Assembly: GCA_030704225.1 (NCBI GenBank)
Contig: CP131915.1
Coordinates: forward strand, 3,596,001 to 3,660,000
Reading direction: 5' to 3'
DNA: 64,000 nt
Origin: Kosakonia sp. H02
Lineage (GTDB): Bacteria > Pseudomonadota > Gammaproteobacteria > Enterobacterales > Enterobacteriaceae
Each line of letters starts with the position of its first letter. Position 1 is the stretch's first letter. Below are positions 56,701 through 64,000 of the stretch, piece by piece. The notes beneath the pieces are model-generated. The model made no database searches. It saw nothing but the letters and a program-made list of their open reading frames with translations, and was not told the DNA's origin. The position numbers and the translations under genes were made by a program.

Positions 56701-59700
56701 TGGCGTTCAACTGCTGCGGCGTGAGCGACACGCTCCAGTTGCCGTTCGCATCCACGGTGCCGGTAAATTCTTGCGAATTATCGAGGATGATTTTCACCGT
56801 CTGCCCCGGCCCAGCCTGGCCGGTGGAGCCGGTCAGTTGCACCCCGGCATTGGCTTCCGCCTGGCTTAAAATGTTGTCATCACCAAACAGCGGCCCGGTG
56901 ACGATGGCCGCCGGTCTGTCGAGCACCACATCCAGATTGCCGTTCACCGTGGCCGGGTTGCCCCAGGCGTCTTGCGCGGTGACGGTGACAGTAAATTGCC
57001 CGCTGGTGGTCAACTCACCGCCGGGAATCGCCACCGACCAGGTGTTGCCGGAAACCGTACCGGTAAAGTTCTGGCCATTAATGGTGACCACCACGGGCGT
57101 CCCGTTAGTGAGCCCGCTCACCGTACCGGTAAGCGTTGTGCCGTTCGTGGCTTCGTCGATGCTGACAATGTTATTGCCAAACATTGTATTCAGGGTGAGG
57201 CTCGGCCCGCCGCTGGTTTTCACGTTAATGCTGACCGGCTGCTGACTGGTGTTGCCCTGCGCATCGGTACTGATGAAAGTGAGCTGCGACGCGCCTTGCG
57301 GCAAGGCTTTCAGATCCGTGGCAGGGATAGCCATCGTCCACTGCCCCTGTTCATTCACTAGCGCCGACAGGGTTGTGCCGTTAATGGTCAGCGTGACTGT
57401 TTCGCCAGCCGTACCGGTCCCGCTGATCTGTTGATCCAGCGCGGCTTCGGCGATGCTGACACGCCCATCGTTTAAGAAGGAGTTGGCAAGATCCACCGTC
57501 AGCACTGGCGCGCGGGTATCGACCGCCACGCTGTGGGTGGCGCTGGCCGGGTTTTGCGCCGCATCAAGCGCGGAGGCAGAAACGACATACGGCGCATTAG
57601 CCGGTGTATCAGTCAGTGCCTGCACATCCGCCTGTGGCACGGCGATCGTCCAGTTACCACTGCCGTTGACGCTGGCGGTGTACGTTTTGTCGTTAAACAG
57701 CACCGTGATCACCGTGCCCGCCGCCAGCGCGGTCGAAGAACCGGTGATATTCAGCGCCAGGTTGTGCTCAATGGCATTTATCACGTCATCCTGCGCCACG
57801 GTGTTGATGGTGATGGTCGGCTGCGAGGCCGGTTTCGCAGCAAAGGTCACGCTATGGCTCGCCGAGGTGCTGTTGCCTGCGGCGTCGCTCACGTTCACCG
57901 AGATAACTTGCGTGCCATCCTGCACCCGCGCCAGGTCTTCAGGCGGCACGCCTACCGACCAGGTGCCGTCGGCATTGACCGTGGTGATGTAGTTTTTGCC
58001 GTTTAAGGTAACAGTCAGTGTGCGGCCGTTTTCAACATGGGTCGAGGTGCCGCTAATCTGTACCTGCCCCTGCGCTTCTGTCTGGTTGATAAAGTCATCG
58101 CCAGCGACTTTGTTGATTTGCACCTGCGGCGCATTAAGCGGCGAGGCATCCAGCGTGAAGCTGCCGGTCTGCGTGCTGCTGTTACCGGCGTAATCGGTAA
58201 TGGTAACTTTTACCGCCACCGGGCCATCCGGCACGTTAGCCAGCGCCCCGGCGGGCAGCACAATGCTCCACACACCGCCTGGCTGAAGGATTGCGTCATA
58301 GTTCTGACCATTCACCAGCACGGTAAGGGTCTGCGGATGTTGCGAGTCGTAAACGCCTGTACCGCTGATGGTGATAGCTCCTGCCACCTCAGTACTGTTG
58401 ATAATGTTATCGCTGGTGACCGGATCGAGCGCGGCGGTCGGCGCAGTGGTATCAACCGTCATCGGCGTAGTGACGGTACCGGTGTTCCCCGCCGCGTCGA
58501 TAGCCGTCACCGTCAGCGTATGGCTACCCTCAGCGAGCGCACTCAGTTGCGTAGGTGTCAGCGGTACGGTCCAGTTGCCATTGGCATCGACCGTGGCAGT
58601 GAGCGGCGTACCGTTATCAATCTTTATGCTCACGCTCTGGCCTGCACCGACCACGCCGGTGTTGCCCGCCAGATTGCCGCCCGCTGCGGCTTCCACCGCG
58701 TTGACGACGCCATCGCCGAACGGCGCATTCATGGTCGGCTGCGGCAAGACGTGCGTAATCAGGGTAAACGGCAGCTCGTTGGAGATAACCGCGTTATCGA
58801 TATCCACGGCAGTGACCGTCAGGGTGACGGTGCCGTCGGCAATCGCGGCGGCGTCAGCATTCGGCACGGTAAGTTGCCAGAAACCGCTGGCATTCACCAT
58901 GGTGGTGTATTGCACCCCGTTAAGCGTAACGGTGATATGGCCGCCTTCCGGGATACGCACCGACGTGCCGTTAATGGTCAGGCCATCGGCAATATCGGCA
59001 AGGCTAACCCGGTTATCCGCATCGACCGGGTTGATAGCAATCGCACTGGCGGTGGTATCCACCGAGAAGGTACTGGAGACCGGCTGCGAGGCGTTACCCG
59101 CGCTGTCGGTCACGGTGACAGAAACCGCATAAGTCCCGTCGGTCAGGCCGCTTAATACCGCCGGGGAGACGGGAATAGTCCACAAGCCGTCGCCTGCGAC
59201 CACGCCGGTCAGGGTTTCGCCATTCAGCGTAACGCTGACCGTCGCGCCAGGCTCTGCCGGGACGGTTCGCCCGGAGAGGCTAAAGCCCGCGTTCAGTTCG
59301 GCGGTGTCAATGATATTGTCGCGGGCTACCGGATCCATCACCACATTCGGCGCGGTGATATCGACGGCTACGGTGCGGATCGCGGTGGTGACGTTTCCGG
59401 CGTTATCCGTTGCGGTCACCGTCCAGGAGGTCACGCCAGATGGCAGCGCGCCGAGCACATTGTTACCGAGATCGAGACTCCAGTTGCCGTTGGTGACAGT
59501 CGCCGGATACGTGTTGCCGTTAATGGTCACCACGACCGACGCCGCATCAGCGGACGTCGCACCGCTGAGGGTGATACCGCTGGCAATGTTATTGCCGTTC
59601 AGCACATCGGTGCCGTTTAGCGGCGTGACACTCAGCGTCGGCGGGGTTTTATCGACGGTAAAATCAAGGGCATCGTTCGCGCGGTTACCGGCGACATCAG

Positions 59701-62700
59701 TTACCACTATCGCGATGCTGCCCGGACCTTCTTCGAGCAGTTCCATTGCGCCCTGCGGCAACGTTACCGACCAGCTTCCATCGGTGTTCACCACGCCGGT
59801 ATAGCTTTGACCATTGAGTGTCGCCACCACCGTCTGCCCGGCACCGGTAATGTTGGTATTGCCGGTCAGGGTCTGGTTTTGGGTGGATTCTGTCAGGTTC
59901 ACCACGTTATCGATAAACGCCGGGTTCACGGTAACGCTCGGCAAGGTGTGGATAGCGACGGTGAAATTGTGGCTATCCAGCACGGTTCCTGCGGGGGTTA
60001 CCACCGTTGCGGTGACGGTCTGGATCCCATCGTTCAGCGCGTTCAGCGCCGCCTGGCTGATCACCGTTTGCCAGGAACCATCGGCCTGGATGGTGGCCGG
60101 GTAATCGGTACCGTTAAGAGAAACCGTGACGGTGGTTCCGGCAGGCAGTCCCGCGCTGTTGCCCTGGATAGTTAAGCCGCCCGCCGTTTCGCTGGCGTTC
60201 AGGTAGTCATCGCTGGCGATAATATTAATCGCCACCGCGTCGGTGGTGGTATCCACACTGAAGCCTGATTCGATAGTGGTGCTCTGACCAAACGCGTCGG
60301 TCAGGCTCACGCTCAGGTTGTGATCGCCATCGCTCAGTTTTTGCAGCTCGACGGACGGCAGCGTGACCTGCCAGTTGCCGAGGGCATCCGTCACGCCCTG
60401 ATAGCTCACCCCGCCTAAGGTGACGGTCACGGTGCTGCCCGCTTCCGCATTCGAGGTGCCATGCAGGATCTGATCGACTTTGATCTCTGCCGCATCGAGC
60501 GAGTTACCGTCAGTCAGCGCCTGCACGCCAATTTCCAGCGCGCTTGTTTTCACACTGACCGGTTGCGTGACGGTGGTGCGGTTTCCAGCGGCGTCAGTCA
60601 GCGTGACGGTGAGCGGATACTCGCCGGTTTGTAACTGGGTGAGATCGGCGGCGGGCAGCGAGAGTTGCCAGTTGCCATCGCTGCCAACGACCGTGGTGTA
60701 AGTTTTCCCGTTCAGGGTGACCACGACCGTTTGCCCCTGCTCGCTGGCACCGCTGATGCCGCTCAGGGTCTGATTCTGCGCCAGTTCATCACCGTTCAAC
60801 TTGCCGTCCGTCGTCAGCGGTAACACGCTCAGCGCTGGCAACTGCGTATCGACAACCGCCGTCTGAGCAATTGGCGTGGTGTTGCCGGACGCATCGCTGG
60901 CGTTAACCGTCACCGTCAACAAACCATCAGGAATGCTTTGCAGATCCCCGGCGGGCACGGTCACTTTCCAGCTTCCGTCGTTATCGACCGTGGCCTGGTA
61001 GGTTTTGCCCCCGATCTGCACCGTTACCCGTTGGCCGATGCTGGTGACGCCGGTGTTACCGCTCAGCACTTGATCAACGCTTTTTTCTGCCGCGTTGAGG
61101 TAGCCGTCGCCAAACGGCGCGTCAATTACCGGATTGGGTAAGTGGTGGATCTGCACGTTCAGGGTGTGGGAATCCTGCGCGTTCTGATCGTTTAGCACCA
61201 CCTTCGCGGTAATCACATTTGGCCCGTCATTGAGCCGCAGCAGAGCTTCCGAGGGGATCGTTACGCTCCAGCGGCCCGAAGCATCAATGCTGGTGACCTG
61301 ATAATCGATGCCGTTCACCGTCACGATGATGGAGACGCCATCACCAATAACTGTCGTGACCCCGCGCACTTCCAGCGGGTTTTCCGCCTCGCTGGCGTTG
61401 AGGTAATCATCGGTCGAGAGAATAGCGATGGCGATGCCCTGGGTGGCAGTATCGACATTGATAGGTACGGTTTTAACGATGGTGTTGCCATCGGCATCGT
61501 TGACCGACACCGAGAGCGTACTGTCGCCCTGCGGCAATGCGCCGAGATCGCCAGAAGGCAGCACCGTTTTCCAACTGCCGTCGCCCATCACTTCTGCATA
61601 GTAGATTTTGCCGTTCAGGGTGATGGTCACCACCTGACCGGGCGGAATGTTAAAGGTTTGCCCGGAGATAGCCTGGGTAACGAGGATCTCGGCGCTGTTG
61701 ATGATGTTATCGCTGGCGACGGGATCGATGATGATAGCCGGTGTGCTGAAGTTGGTGCTGAAATCGCGTTGCTCTTCGGTGACGTTCCCGGCGATGTCAA
61801 CGGCGCGATAGGTGAGCGTGTACGTTTGCCCGTCCTGGAGCAGCGCCATATCTGCCTGCGGGATAACCAATTGCCATTCACCGTCGGCATTGGCGATGGC
61901 GGTATAGGTGCGGCCATTAAGGGTAACAGTGATGGTGCTTCCCGCATCTTCCGCGCCGACATAGCCACGGACAATTTTGTCGGCGATATGCTGATCCTGA
62001 TCGACAATGTCACCCGGCGCGAACGGTGTCAGCTCCAGCACCGGCGGCGTGGTACTGATCATCACTTGTGAATCCGTCGTGGCGGTCGCGCCCGCAGGCG
62101 TGACAAGGGCAAATCGCAGCACATGCACGCCCTGAGGGAAACTGCTTAGCTCGCTGGGTGACAACCAGACACCCCAGCTTCCGTCGCCAGCAACGGTGGT
62201 GGTCCAGGTCTGCCCGTTGGCGCTGATGGTCACGGTACTGCCTGCGTGTTCGGTCTCCGTCATACCACTAATAAGTTGTGGTTCGGTAGATTCGGCCAGG
62301 TTGATGATGTTATCGGCCGCGATAGTATTCACTTTCAGCGTTGGGGTTACGGGCGTTTCTCCCCCGCCGTTATCACCGCCGCCATTGTCCCCACCACCGT
62401 TATCACCGCCGCCATTGTCGCCACCGCCATTGTCCCCACCACCGTTGTCACCGCTGCCGTTATTGCCCCCGCTATGGCCACCACCACCCGTGCTTGCTGC
62501 TGCGGCAACGCCCGCCAGCCCGGCAATGCCAGCAAGGCCACCTAACACCGCAAGGGTGGAAATTCCACCGGCACCGACCAGAGAATCAAATGCGACTTCA
62601 CTGAAAGCCGGGACGATAGTTTCTGCGCTCGCCGGGCCCGCTTCTGCGGCATAGGGGAAGGCGGCATGATGAGTACCAAGCTCATCCTGGAAAATCAGTT

Positions 62701-62956
62701 CGCTGTGCAGGCCGTCGCTATCGAGGTTAAAGAAGCTGTTGTAACGCACCGTTGAGCCATCTTTCATATGGACAATCAGGTCGTTTCCTTCGCGCTCATA
62801 AAAATTAACCGACTCTTGCGAAGCATGAATGCGGACAATACTGGTTTCGGTTAAATTAACGACCCGGTCACTGCCTTGTGCATATTGCGCAACGACATTG
62901 CCGGTTTTTTGATTTATGACATCTACTGAACCAGGAAGGCTATTTTGCGGGGCCAT
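50747..62956 (-). CDS. bapA: BapA-like giant type I-secreted adhesin
   Basis: This 4069-residue surface protein should mediate biofilm formation. The N-terminus (about 1-130) is the BapA-type prefix with no Sec signal. Then come a hydrophobic Gly/Ala stretch (GLAGIAGLAGVAAAAS), a GGGDN linker and about 35 Ig-like repeats of about 100 residues, each opening with a motif like FGDGILNxAE...ISG. A final degenerate repeat and a Ser/Thr-rich linker follow. The C-terminus has an RTX-like stretch (GSSGNDTI, GGDGTDTLVLDG) and the type I signal ending VNMV. GAGG precedes the ATG. The locus matches SPI-9, where CsgD controls bapA. No lapG or lapD is nearby. Confidence 0.93.
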   Translation of the reverse strand: MAPQNSLPGSVDVINQKTGNVVAQYAQGSDRVVNLTETSIVRIHASQESVNFYEREGNDLIVHMKDGSTVRYNSFFNLDSDGLHSELIFQDELGTHHAAFPYAAEAGPASAETIVPAFSEVAFDSLVGAGGISTLAVLGGLAGIAGLAGVAAAASTGGGGHSGGNNGSGDNGGGDNGGGDNGGGDNGGGDNGGGDNGGGETPVTPTLKVNTIAADNIINLAESTEPQLISGMTETEHAGSTVTISANGQTWTTTVAGDGSWGVWLSPSELSSFPQGVHVLRFALVTPAGATATTDSQVMISTTPPVLELTPFAPGDIVDQDQHIADKIVRGYVGAEDAGSTITVTLNGRTYTAIANADGEWQLVIPQADMALLQDGQTYTLTYRAVDIAGNVTEEQRDFSTNFSTPAIIIDPVASDNIINSAEILVTQAISGQTFNIPPGQVVTITLNGKIYYAEVMGDGSWKTVLPSGDLGALPQGDSTLSVSVNDADGNTIVKTVPINVDTATQGIAIAILSTDDYLNASEAENPLEVRGVTTVIGDGVSIIVTVNGIDYQVTSIDASGRWSVTIPSEALLRLNDGPNVITAKVVLNDQNAQDSHTLNVQIHHLPNPVIDAPFGDGYLNAAEKSVDQVLSGNTGVTSIGQRVTVQIGGKTYQATVDNDGSWKVTVPAGDLQSIPDGLLTVTVNASDASGNTTPIAQTAVVDTQLPALSVLPLTTDGKLNGDELAQNQTLSGISGASEQGQTVVVTLNGKTYTTVVGSDGNWQLSLPAADLTQLQTGEYPLTVTLTDAAGNRTTVTQPVSVKTSALEIGVQALTDGNSLDAAEIKVDQILHGTSNAEAGSTVTVTLGGVSYQGVTDALGNWQVTLPSVELQKLSDGDHNLSVSLTDAFGQSTTIESGFSVDTTTDAVAINIIASDDYLNASETAGGLTIQGNSAGLPAGTTVTVSLNGTDYPATIQADGSWQTVISQAALNALNDGIQTVTATVVTPAGTVLDSHNFTVAIHTLPSVTVNPAFIDNVVNLTESTQNQTLTGNTNITGAGQTVVATLNGQSYTGVVNTDGSWSVTLPQGAMELLEEGPGSIAIVVTDVAGNRANDALDFTVDKTPPTLSVTPLNGTDVLNGNNIASGITLSGATSADAASVVVTINGNTYPATVTNGNWSLDLGNNVLGALPSGVTSWTVTATDNAGNVTTAIRTVAVDITAPNVVMDPVARDNIIDTAELNAGFSLSGRTVPAEPGATVSVTLNGETLTGVVAGDGLWTIPVSPAVLSGLTDGTYAVSVTVTDSAGNASQPVSSTFSVDTTASAIAINPVDADNRVSLADIADGLTINGTSVRIPEGGHITVTLNGVQYTTMVNASGFWQLTVPNADAAAIADGTVTLTVTAVDIDNAVISNELPFTLITHVLPQPTMNAPFGDGVVNAVEAAAGGNLAGNTGVVGAGQSVSIKIDNGTPLTATVDANGNWTVPLTPTQLSALAEGSHTLTVTAIDAAGNTGTVTTPMTVDTTAPTAALDPVTSDNIINSTEVAGAITISGTGVYDSQHPQTLTVLVNGQNYDAILQPGGVWSIVLPAGALANVPDGPVAVKVTITDYAGNSSTQTGSFTLDASPLNAPQVQINKVAGDDFINQTEAQGQVQISGTSTHVENGRTLTVTLNGKNYITTVNADGTWSVGVPPEDLARVQDGTQVISVNVSDAAGNSTSASHSVTFAAKPASQPTITINTVAQDDVINAIEHNLALNITGSSTALAAGTVITVLFNDKTYTASVNGSGNWTIAVPQADVQALTDTPANAPYVVSASALDAAQNPASATHSVAVDTRAPVLTVDLANSFLNDGRVSIAEAALDQQISGTGTAGETVTLTINGTTLSALVNEQGQWTMAIPATDLKALPQGASQLTFISTDAQGNTSQQPVSINVKTSGGPSLTLNTMFGNNIVSIDEATNGTTLTGTVSGLTNGTPVVVTINGQNFTGTVSGNTWSVAIPGGELTTSGQFTVTVTAQDAWGNPATVNGNLDVVLDRPAAIVTGPLFGDDNILSQAEANAGVQLTGSTGQAGPGQTVKIILDNSQEFTGTVDANGNWSVSLTPQQLNAITDGPHNVQVSVTDRAGNTATSPVTSVEVRTDPLPAPELAQPFDDGILSAGEAGTTQTLSGQLNLDPALVKTVMVSINNAPAVEATVNADGSWSLDVDSTTLQALPDGVLPVTITVTDIANNQVSGQGSFEAIVNNLPVANYVTPFGDFAINYSETQSDQRITGNTGVTGAGQTVTLVLGTTTYTGTVDDNGDWTVTVPQADLANLTNNASLPFSVTVTDRAGNTATTDAQTTPNVTVHNALPAPTVTNPFGDGIVNIAEAAGEVTLSGLTGATGPNQYVTMKIDVDGVSYTADVDASGNWSVTLPAGTLQSLSAGPHEISVYAEDQYGNSHTTTVPYQVALTPPAVTITSPIFDDGYVSAAEAADGTVLRGTFSSPYPANTVVRVTVGDQTFDATVNGTQWTLNMDAADWSTVTARGQQSIIVSVEDGAHNINTASATATLLLDAPTVAITTPFAGDNLLDYAESQTSQAIAGISTGLATGDTVRVTFTGGRVFTTTVQADGSWSLVLTPAQIATLQAGPITVEGVDKAGNVGGSAGNGGTLAIDLTPPDYSINMDLVAGDNYVNAGEFTNGTLQLSGHAYNLNGTTLTILNGTTTLGTATVNADGSWTFNVPRASLPDGNYTFTVQSDSQPDTTAASQTVVVDTVAPTLTVAQFAVDNVVNSSEKGVAQTISGTSDANGSQVTLTLNGKTYTATVVNGAWSVDVPQSDMAALNNGSYTINATLRDPAGNPSTASQTFTVDADSPLLEVDALGVPAVLNTVTAATGVLLQGQGEPGNSVTVRLGPLSWSGTVDAQGHWSHTFPQLDLSTLTDGPQVVNISSTDAAGNTSTNNVSLNVALNKGLGVVIDQVFNDGILNVAESLVTQLLTGRVSGDYRGAKVSLTVIGADFTINDLAVAPDGTYSISLPPSIWAGLLTDTLQLRVDVVDANGNTTYQTVDIGLALTDLPVVNDVLVAGDNFLNLVESAASQTISGTVSNVANVSRVVVNFGGQAITATVDALGNWTAALPAALLSTLPDGTASVGVAVSDKFGNVINSNASFTVVSHNLPAISLDPLSSDGVLSIPELANALLSGTATNLAGRTLTIQIGNTTAFTTNVDNTGRWSVNLPDAVKAVLQGLGSGSETITLTATDQYGNQATQTGSLNVNLVAPVLGRVTLFGDGLLNVADSLVSQTISGVASGAPLGSTVEVTLGAKVFTGVVNASGGFSIGLTPAILATLVDGTFTPSIKITTPEGNTSTSTGGPVIIGVKNLPTVAITSLFGNDGFLNQTEALAAQTISGTVSGLTSGSVTVTVGGTSYQAPVGNNGTWSLALSAGTLASIADGTLSVTASVTDAVGNTVTGNQLVNAIVQAVPSIGINTLFGNGTLDLSDLLTNPILSGTSSNLAVGTQITVNVGPLSYTTTVGANGQWQLSVPALSLQNLQDGTDILHVSATATDLAGNVATIVQNASVAIQALPSVIINSLFGDGTLSLADINTSQVISGTSQNAEGSQLTVSVGGKNYLTTVAVDGSWSVTVPKVDLSALADGSQAVNVALTNAAGKVANITSALDVITHNLPTVSLTSLFGNDGYLNISEAANGQVIGGKIGGVVSGSTVVVTIGGTQINATVDANGNWTAAVNNSLLQGLANGTAKVGIAVTDRVGNTTATEADVQVKFTQPTLSTNPLTNLVGLLGNVLLGLVGSAKLTIGGSSTNLNQGSIVHLNLLNLASTTAIVGADGKWSAQLDVGLDLAKILSLSTVLNLYAADVAGNIAYLNVGLNGSNPTTTPPAGTASSLMADASTFSLLAASSTEGSESTSTDSTTATHSTTSAATRDSTPETATNESYTIGGVSIDLADGTSQSGESVEGSSGNDTIHLATLGFTQINGGDGTDTLVLDGANMLLNLIDLGSKVSNIEVIDLGKSGTNSVTLDVNDALSITDKPEDDLLIKGSLGDQINLKHGTTDTWAISGQREVDGIQFDVYHNSAQANTLSDVLIQHGLHVNMV
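62367..62468 (-). repeat. In-frame 15-base repeat encoding the GGGDN linker
   Basis: Six consecutive GGGDN-type units, preceded by GNNGSGDN, are encoded by 15-base repeats that vary only at synonymous positions. The array sits between the N-terminal anchor domain and the first Ig-like repeat. Copy-number changes would keep the frame and only alter linker length. Confidence 0.8.
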
Positions 62957-63496
62957 ATATTTACCTCGGGAGCGAAAGCAATATTAAAAGCGCCTGCCAG
63001 CGTTTATTTACGCACAGGAGACGTGAAACAAAATTAAAAGTGTCGGTGGATTTTTACTGTGCCACAAGCAAGTGAATAAAGGTTAAGTTGTTATTTTTCA
63101 TCTATTATTTTCTTTTTCAGTCAATAAACAAAATTTTACAATAAGAAAGATATAAACAACGTTTTGTAATTAGGCAAATTCTTAACTCATAAAATTAAGC
63201 AATTTTTCCCAAATACAGAATATATTCTTTTTATGATGTTTACGTTTAAGCATGGCTTAATGCGCTGCGTGGATTATTTAAATGAAAATTGAATAATCAT
63301 TGTTATAAATAGAATAAATGGAAAATGTATAATATATTAATATTTCCCTGTTAATTATCTGGTTTCTTTATCGGAATATCATTCACCGTGCAAATTATTG
63401 TCATTGAGAGCGCTGACGTGGCTGCTAACGTTGTTCACAATTTCGTCAGATAAAAACGAGAGTGATATGGACTGGCATGCCGTAGTCAAAGTTTGC
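62957..63496 (-). promoter_or_regulatory. AT-rich control region upstream of bapA
   Basis: The 540 bases before bapA are markedly AT-rich, mainly 63040-63370, in contrast to the flanking genes. Such DNA is typical of H-NS-bound promoters of acquired surface-protein genes. No gene and no clear -10/-35 pair could be fixed by eye. Confidence 0.5.
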
Positions 63497-63502
63497 TATA
63501 CT
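63497..63502 (+). promoter_or_regulatory. -10 box of ssrA
   Basis: TATACT lies 16 bases before the mature tmRNA 5' end, as in E. coli. A matching -35 is weak. Confidence 0.65.
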
Positions 63503-63517
63503 TGACGTCACACTTTT

Positions 63518-63881
63518 GGGGCTGATTCTGGATTCGACGGGATTCGCGAAACCCAAGGTGCATGCCGAGGGGCGGTTGGCCTCGTAAAAAGCCGCAAAAA
63601 AATAGTCGCAAACGACGAAAACTACGCTTTAGCAGCTTAATAACCTGCTGAGAGCCCTCTCTCCCTAGCCTCCGCTCTTAGGACGGGGATCAAGAGAGGT
63701 CAAACCCAAAAGAGATCGCGTGGAGACCCTGCCTGGGGTTGAAGCGTTAAAACTAATCAGGCTAGTTTGTTAGTGGCGTGTCCATCCGCAGCTGGCAAGC
63801 GAATGTAAAGATTGGACTAAGCATGTAGTACCGAGGATGTAGGAATTTCGGACGCGGGTTCAACTCCCGCCAGCTCCACCA
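63518..63881 (+). ncRNA. ssrA: Transfer-messenger RNA (tmRNA)
   Basis: tmRNA rescues stalled ribosomes together with SmpB and tags the peptide for degradation. The 364-base gene begins GGGGCTGATTCTGGATTCGA and ends with the tRNA-like acceptor and encoded CCA. The tag frame (63608-63640) encodes ANDENYALAA followed by TAA TAA. The sequence is nearly identical to E. coli ssrA. Its 3' end is a common integration site, but the 119 bases past it show only a terminator and no integrase. Confidence 0.99.
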
Positions 63882-63927
63882 AAATTCTCCATCGGTGATT
63901 ACCAGAGTCATCCGATGAAGTCCTGAG

Positions 63928-63960
63928 AGCCCGCACAGCACAAGCCTTGCGGGCTTTTTT
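63928..63960 (+). terminator. Intrinsic terminator after ssrA
   Basis: AGCCCGC and GCGGGCT form a seven-base stem around a 14-base loop, followed by TTTTTT, 47 bases past the mature tmRNA end. Confidence 0.85.
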
Positions 63961-64000
63961 GTGTCTGCAATTTGTCCCGCGAAGTCCGAAGAGAACTGAT

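Noticed and set aside
62500..62560. A LapG-type cleavage site in the adhesin N-terminus
   Set aside because: The Ala-rich stretch reads VAAAASTGG and not the TAAG/PAAG-type site, and no lapG or lapD is in the window.
50747..62956. Many long plus-strand frames opposite the adhesin gene, including one rich in PPPLS
   Set aside because: They mirror the repetitive, GC-rich coding of the adhesin; the PPPLS repeat is simply the complement of the GGGDN codons.
50747..62956. Regular spacing that could suggest a CRISPR array or DNA satellite
   Set aside because: The period of about 300 bases is a protein-domain repeat with divergent DNA; there are no short identical repeats with unique spacers.
63882..64000. 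Phage or island attachment site at the 3' end of ssrA
   Set aside because: Only a terminator is visible in the 119 bases available; no duplicate of the ssrA end or integrase is present in the window.

Overview
The window is chromosomal DNA of a member of the Enterobacteriaceae. Almost every recognisable housekeeping gene (lysA, lysR, ygeA, araE, kduD, kduI, yqeF, rplS-trmD-rimM-rpsP, ffh, ypjD, yfjD, grpE, nadK, recN, bamE, rnfH, ratA, smpB, ssrA) has an Escherichia coli ortholog of nearly the same length. The pectin-oligomer genes and the bapA-type locus point towards an Enterobacter/Kosakonia-like genus, but I cannot fix the genus from sequence alone. All protein names below rest on recognising conserved sequences and motifs; no search was run.

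Bases 1-17500 carry a PTS EIIC gene behind three phased operator-like repeats, then the lysA/lysR-ygeA-araE-kduD-kduI-yqeF backbone known from E. coli. Pectin-oligomer genes are interleaved into this backbone at two points: kdgF-togMNAB between ygeA and araE, and ogl-kdgM between kduI and yqeF. Together they form a nearly complete route for oligogalacturonides: KdgM porin, TogMNAB importer, Ogl lyase, KdgF, KduI and KduD, ending at 2-keto-3-deoxygluconate (KDG). KdgR-box-like palindromes lie in front of kdgF, tog, kduI, ogl and probably kdgM. No pectate lyase is visible, so the cell would take up oligomers made elsewhere.

Bases 17500-34700 are accessory. They hold a MetNIQ-type ABC transporter divergent from a nitroreductase, a RoxA-type ribosomal oxygenase, and three regulator/enzyme pairs (LysR with a PRISE-like reductase, CGNR regulator with an alpha/beta hydrolase, methyltransferase with an XRE/MmyB regulator). 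These are followed by a cold-shock gene with a YmcF-like 62-codon ORF that seems to start at ATT, a short-form mannonate dehydratase with a GntP permease, a chemotaxis receptor, a PanE-like reductase and a Rap1a/Tai-like gene broken by an amber codon.

Bases 34700-46000 are the conserved rplS-to-smpB block, in the same order and orientation as in E. coli, including two LexA boxes at recN and a sigma-32 promoter at grpE. Bases 46000-63000 hold a type I secretion operon on the minus strand. A 4069-residue BapA-like adhesin with about 35 Ig-like repeats is followed by a TolC-like outer-membrane protein, a LapB-like ATPase and a LapC/HlyD-like adaptor. It sits between smpB and ssrA, the same place as Salmonella SPI-9. 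The window ends with the complete tmRNA gene.

The most unusual items are the ATT-start YmcF-like ORF, the broken Rap1a-like gene, the phased operators before the PTS gene, the atypical P-loop of TogA, and a palindrome of about 120 bp between rpsP and ffh. I did not find a clearly undescribed multi-gene system.
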